Assembly (NCBI GenBank): GCA_023864145.1
Contig: JAIVER010000050.1
Location: forward strand, 1-8,259
DNA length: 8,259 nt
DNA from: Thiohalomonas sp.
GTDB taxonomy: Bacteria; Pseudomonadota; Gammaproteobacteria; GRL18
Direction of reading: 5' to 3'
Position 1 is the stretch's first letter; each line of letters opens with the position of its first letter. The notes under the pieces are model-generated. The model saw only the letters and a list, made by a program, of their open reading frames with translations, was not told where the DNA came from and made no database searches. The position numbers were made by a program, and so were the translations under genes. Below, one piece after another: positions 5,770-8,259 of this stretch.

Positions 5770-8115
5770 ATGCTAAAGCGATTTACCTTACTTTTATTGC
5801 TATTTTTAATATCCGCCAACACACTTGCAGAACAATATTTTCTCCCTCCGGAACAAGCATTTGCCATACAACCCAGTAAAGTAGTCACCTCTGCTGATGG
5901 TACTCAGGTCATTGTATCCTGGAAAGTTGCTGATGATTATTATGTTTATCGCGATAAGGTCACCTTCACTTCTGATGATGACACTTTAACGCTTGGTGAG
6001 GTTGAATTATCCGCTAGTGAAACCAAGGAAGATCCCTATTTTGGTAAAATACAAATATTCAAAAAAGAATTTACCGCCAGCATCCCTTTTACATCGGATA
6101 AAGAAGCCGGTGAATTACTCTTTTTAACAGCAAAATCACAAGGCTGCGCCTCAGGCGGTATTTGTTATCCTCCCTTAAAGCAACCGCTTTCCTTCACTCA
6201 GGTAAAAAGCCCGTTACAAAATCAAGTAAAAAACAACAGCATTGAAGCTAAGTCTGCTGACTTAGCTGAGTCAAACCAACTTAATACATTGGCTAATCTG
6301 AGCAATAACCTTGAGACTCAGGATGATTTTCTGGATATCGAAGAAGCCTTTAAATTTTCACTCTCTCTAGATGACAATAATCAGCTCTCTGCCATATGGT
6401 CTATAGCAGAGAAACATTATCTTTATAAAAATAAATTTAAATTTGAACTCATAGAAGGCAATGGCTTTACCATTCAACAGCCTGAGATGCCGGAAGGGAA
6501 AGCAAAAAGTGATGAGTATTTAGGTGATTATGAAGCCTATTATCATGATTTAAGCATTAATATACCCATTATCGGCTCTGGTGACAAAAGCAAACCTCTG
6601 GCAGTAAAAGTCACTTATCAGGGCTGCTCTGAATCGGGCATCTGCTATCCTAAAGTCACTAAAAATATTGAGCTGGATATATCCAAATTATCTGCCGCTA
6701 TTGCTGATAGCACTTCCCCTCAGATATCCGCTAAGAAGACAACAACAAGCAATTCAACAATCCAGAACAATAAACCTCAGGTACAATCAGAACAGAATGC
6801 ATTAGCTGGTCTGTTGAGCTCTGAAAATACGCTGCTTGCCTTATTGACCTTTTTCTTAATCGGGCTTGGACTGGCATTTAGTCCCTGCGTATTTCCTATG
6901 GTCCCCATTCTTTCAGCTATTATTGCCGGTCAGGGAAGCAAGGCCGGCAGCAGCGCCTTTCTCATGTCCGTGGTCTACGTGCTGTCCATGGCAGTTGTTT
7001 ATACTTTAGTGGGCGTTGTCGCTGGACTGTCCGGTAACAATATCCAGATTATTTTCCAAAACCCCTGGGTATTAGGCAGCTTTTCTCTGATTTTTGTTTT
7101 ACTGGCCTTTTCAATGTTCGGCTTTTATGAGTTACAGTTACCTTCATCACTACAATCAAAGATCTCTGAATTTAGTAATAAACAAGAAGGCGGTACCTTG
7201 ATCGGTGTGGCCATTATGGGTATTTTATCAGCACTGATTGTTGGCCCCTGTATGGCACCTCCGTTGATGGGCATCTTATTATTTATCAGTCAGACAGGTG
7301 ACCCGCTGCTGGGCGGCAGTGCCTTGTTTATCATGAGTCTGGGCATGGGTATTCCATTAATTGTTATTGGTACCTCAGCAGGTAAACTGATGCCCAGAGC
7401 AGGAATCTGGATGGAGACAGTCAAGGCCGTCTTTGGTGTTGCCATGCTGGGGGTGGCAATCTGGATGCTGGAAAGAGTATTACCCGAAATCGTTATTATG
7501 TGGCTATGGGCATTACTTATCTTTGTTTCCGGTGTGTACATGGGCGCATTAACTCCCATTCATGAAAATACCACCGGCTGGTCTCGTCTATGGAAGGCTT
7601 TAGGACTGGTATTAATGCTTTACGCCAGTTTATTAATCATTGGTGCTTCTTCCGGCAATGCTGATTATATGCAGGCGCTCAAAGGTCACACTGTAACAAC
7701 CTCAAGCACTAATGCAGCAGCACCGCATGTTGCCTTTGAAAAAATTAAATCCGTTGCTGATTTAAAACAAAAATTGGCAGCCGCCCAACAGCAAAATCAG
7801 CCAGTGATGCTTGATTTTTATGCCGACTGGTGTACTTATTGTAAAAGTATGGAAAACACCACCTTTAAATCAGCTAAAGTCCTTTCTTCTCTGGAAAACT
7901 TTATTGTCTTACAAGCGGACGTGACGGATATGGACGAAAAGGATAAAGAGCTGTTAAAATCATTTCAAATCCCAGCACCTCCGGCCATTTTATTTTTTAC
8001 ACCAGAGTCAGGTGCCTCTCATGCTGCAGAGAAGCATAACTTCCGGGTGGTGGGGTATAAAAATGGTGATGATTTTGCACAGCACGTTGACTCATTTTCA
8101 AGTGCTGGAAAGTAA
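5770..8115 (+). CDS. dsbD: thiol:disulfide interchange protein DsbD with two alpha domains
   Basis: An inner-membrane reductase (781 residues) that passes electrons from cytoplasmic thioredoxin to periplasmic substrates such as DsbC or cytochrome c maturation factors. A signal peptide of about 20 residues (MLKRF, leucine-rich core, ANTLA) comes first. Two periplasmic alpha domains follow: about 21-143 with QGC(126)ASGGIC(132)YPP, and about 187-305 with QGC(286)SESGIC(292)YP. After a Ser/Thr/Gln-rich linker comes the eight-helix membrane domain (about 351-630), with its cysteine pair in FSPC(373)VFPMVP and GPC(494)MAPP. The periplasmic thioredoxin-like gamma domain ends the protein, with active site DWC(688)TYC(691)K and a PPAILFF strand. 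E. coli DsbD has one alpha domain and about 565 residues, so the extra domain explains the length. I prefer the ATG at 5770 to the GTG at 5758; neither has a strong Shine-Dalgarno. All eight expected redox cysteines are intact. Confidence 0.95.
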   Translation: MLKRFTLLLLLFLISANTLAEQYFLPPEQAFAIQPSKVVTSADGTQVIVSWKVADDYYVYRDKVTFTSDDDTLTLGEVELSASETKEDPYFGKIQIFKKEFTASIPFTSDKEAGELLFLTAKSQGCASGGICYPPLKQPLSFTQVKSPLQNQVKNNSIEAKSADLAESNQLNTLANLSNNLETQDDFLDIEEAFKFSLSLDDNNQLSAIWSIAEKHYLYKNKFKFELIEGNGFTIQQPEMPEGKAKSDEYLGDYEAYYHDLSINIPIIGSGDKSKPLAVKVTYQGCSESGICYPKVTKNIELDISKLSAAIADSTSPQISAKKTTTSNSTIQNNKPQVQSEQNALAGLLSSENTLLALLTFFLIGLGLAFSPCVFPMVPILSAIIAGQGSKAGSSAFLMSVVYVLSMAVVYTLVGVVAGLSGNNIQIIFQNPWVLGSFSLIFVLLAFSMFGFYELQLPSSLQSKISEFSNKQEGGTLIGVAIMGILSALIVGPCMAPPLMGILLFISQTGDPLLGGSALFIMSLGMGIPLIVIGTSAGKLMPRAGIWMETVKAVFGVAMLGVAIWMLERVLPEIVIMWLWALLIFVSGVYMGALTPIHENTTGWSRLWKALGLVLMLYASLLIIGASSGNADYMQALKGHTVTTSSTNAAAPHVAFEKIKSVADLKQKLAAAQQQNQPVMLDFYADWCTYCKSMENTTFKSAKVLSSLENFIVLQADVTDMDEKDKELLKSFQIPAPPAILFFTPESGASHAAEKHNFRVVGYKNGDDFAQHVDSFSSAGK

Positions 8116-8159
8116 AATCTCAGAACTCTCAACATTCTCTTATTAATAAATAATTAACT

Positions 8160-8259
8160 ATGAAAATCAGTATTATCGTTCTTATCTCTGTGGCTCTCTT
8201 ATGATTTGCTTTTGCTTATCAGGACAAACCTGTAGATGACGGCCTGCAAATCATCACTA
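8160..8259 (+). pseudogene. start of an exported protein interrupted by TGA in its signal peptide (partial)
   Basis: An ATG at 8160, 44 bp after dsbD, opens a frame reading MKISIIVLISVALL, then TGA (8202-8204), then FAFAYQDKPVDDGLQIIT to the window edge. Across the stop the segment looks like a complete signal peptide with an AFA cleavage site; TGG (Trp) to TGA would be a one-base change. No alternative start lies in frame after the TGA within the window, and there is no clear Shine-Dalgarno before the ATG. The mature protein is too short here to identify. Genes after dsbD often encode thioredoxin-like or other exported proteins, but that is only context. A sequencing error or a real start beyond the edge would change this call. 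Confidence 0.4.

Noticed and set aside
7290..7559. Minus-strand open frame inside dsbD
   Set aside because: Antisense shadow of the dsbD membrane domain.

Overview
The window looks like a low-GC gammaproteobacterial chromosome. It holds the block fxsA-groES-groEL on the minus strand, diverging from cutA-dsbD on the plus strand, an arrangement typical of gammaproteobacteria. GroEL is very close to the classical 548-residue type, with D52, D87 and D398 at their usual numbers and a (GGM)4M tail. I cannot name genus or species.

Layout. 1-390: AT-rich, at most the 3' tail of a gene, then a terminator-like hairpin. 394-792 (+): a small protein with two ribbon-helix-helix motifs in tandem. 898-946: a perfect 22-bp inverted repeat with a 5-nt loop. 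936-1807 (-): a compact cluster of a cysteine-free HMA-like small protein, a MerR-family regulator with a C-terminal four-cysteine motif, and an overlapping 63-codon ORF of unknown function. 1808-2368: no gene, but palindromes, six TGCTACC/T heptamers in about 215 bp, and a strong bidirectional terminator-like structure next to the groEL 3' end. 2369-4376 (-): groEL and groES. 4377-4576: a well-formed sigma-32-type promoter, a 29-nt hairpin and a perfect CIRCE operator. 4577-5101 (-): fxsA. 5328-8115 (+): cutA and dsbD. 8160-8259 (+): the start of a secreted-protein ORF broken by an in-frame TGA inside its signal peptide.

How the genes fit together. GroES and GroEL form the cytoplasmic chaperonin, apparently under both sigma-32 and HrcA/CIRCE control. 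DsbD carries reductant from the cytoplasm to the periplasm. CutA is a small trimeric protein historically linked to divalent-cation tolerance. The MerR-type cluster looks like a self-contained thiol- or metal-responsive unit with an unknown target. The left 2.3 kb is more AT-rich than the chaperonin block, holds small accessory-type genes and many repeats, and is probably a variable or formerly mobile region next to a conserved core. No integrase, transposase, tRNA, rRNA or CRISPR array is visible.
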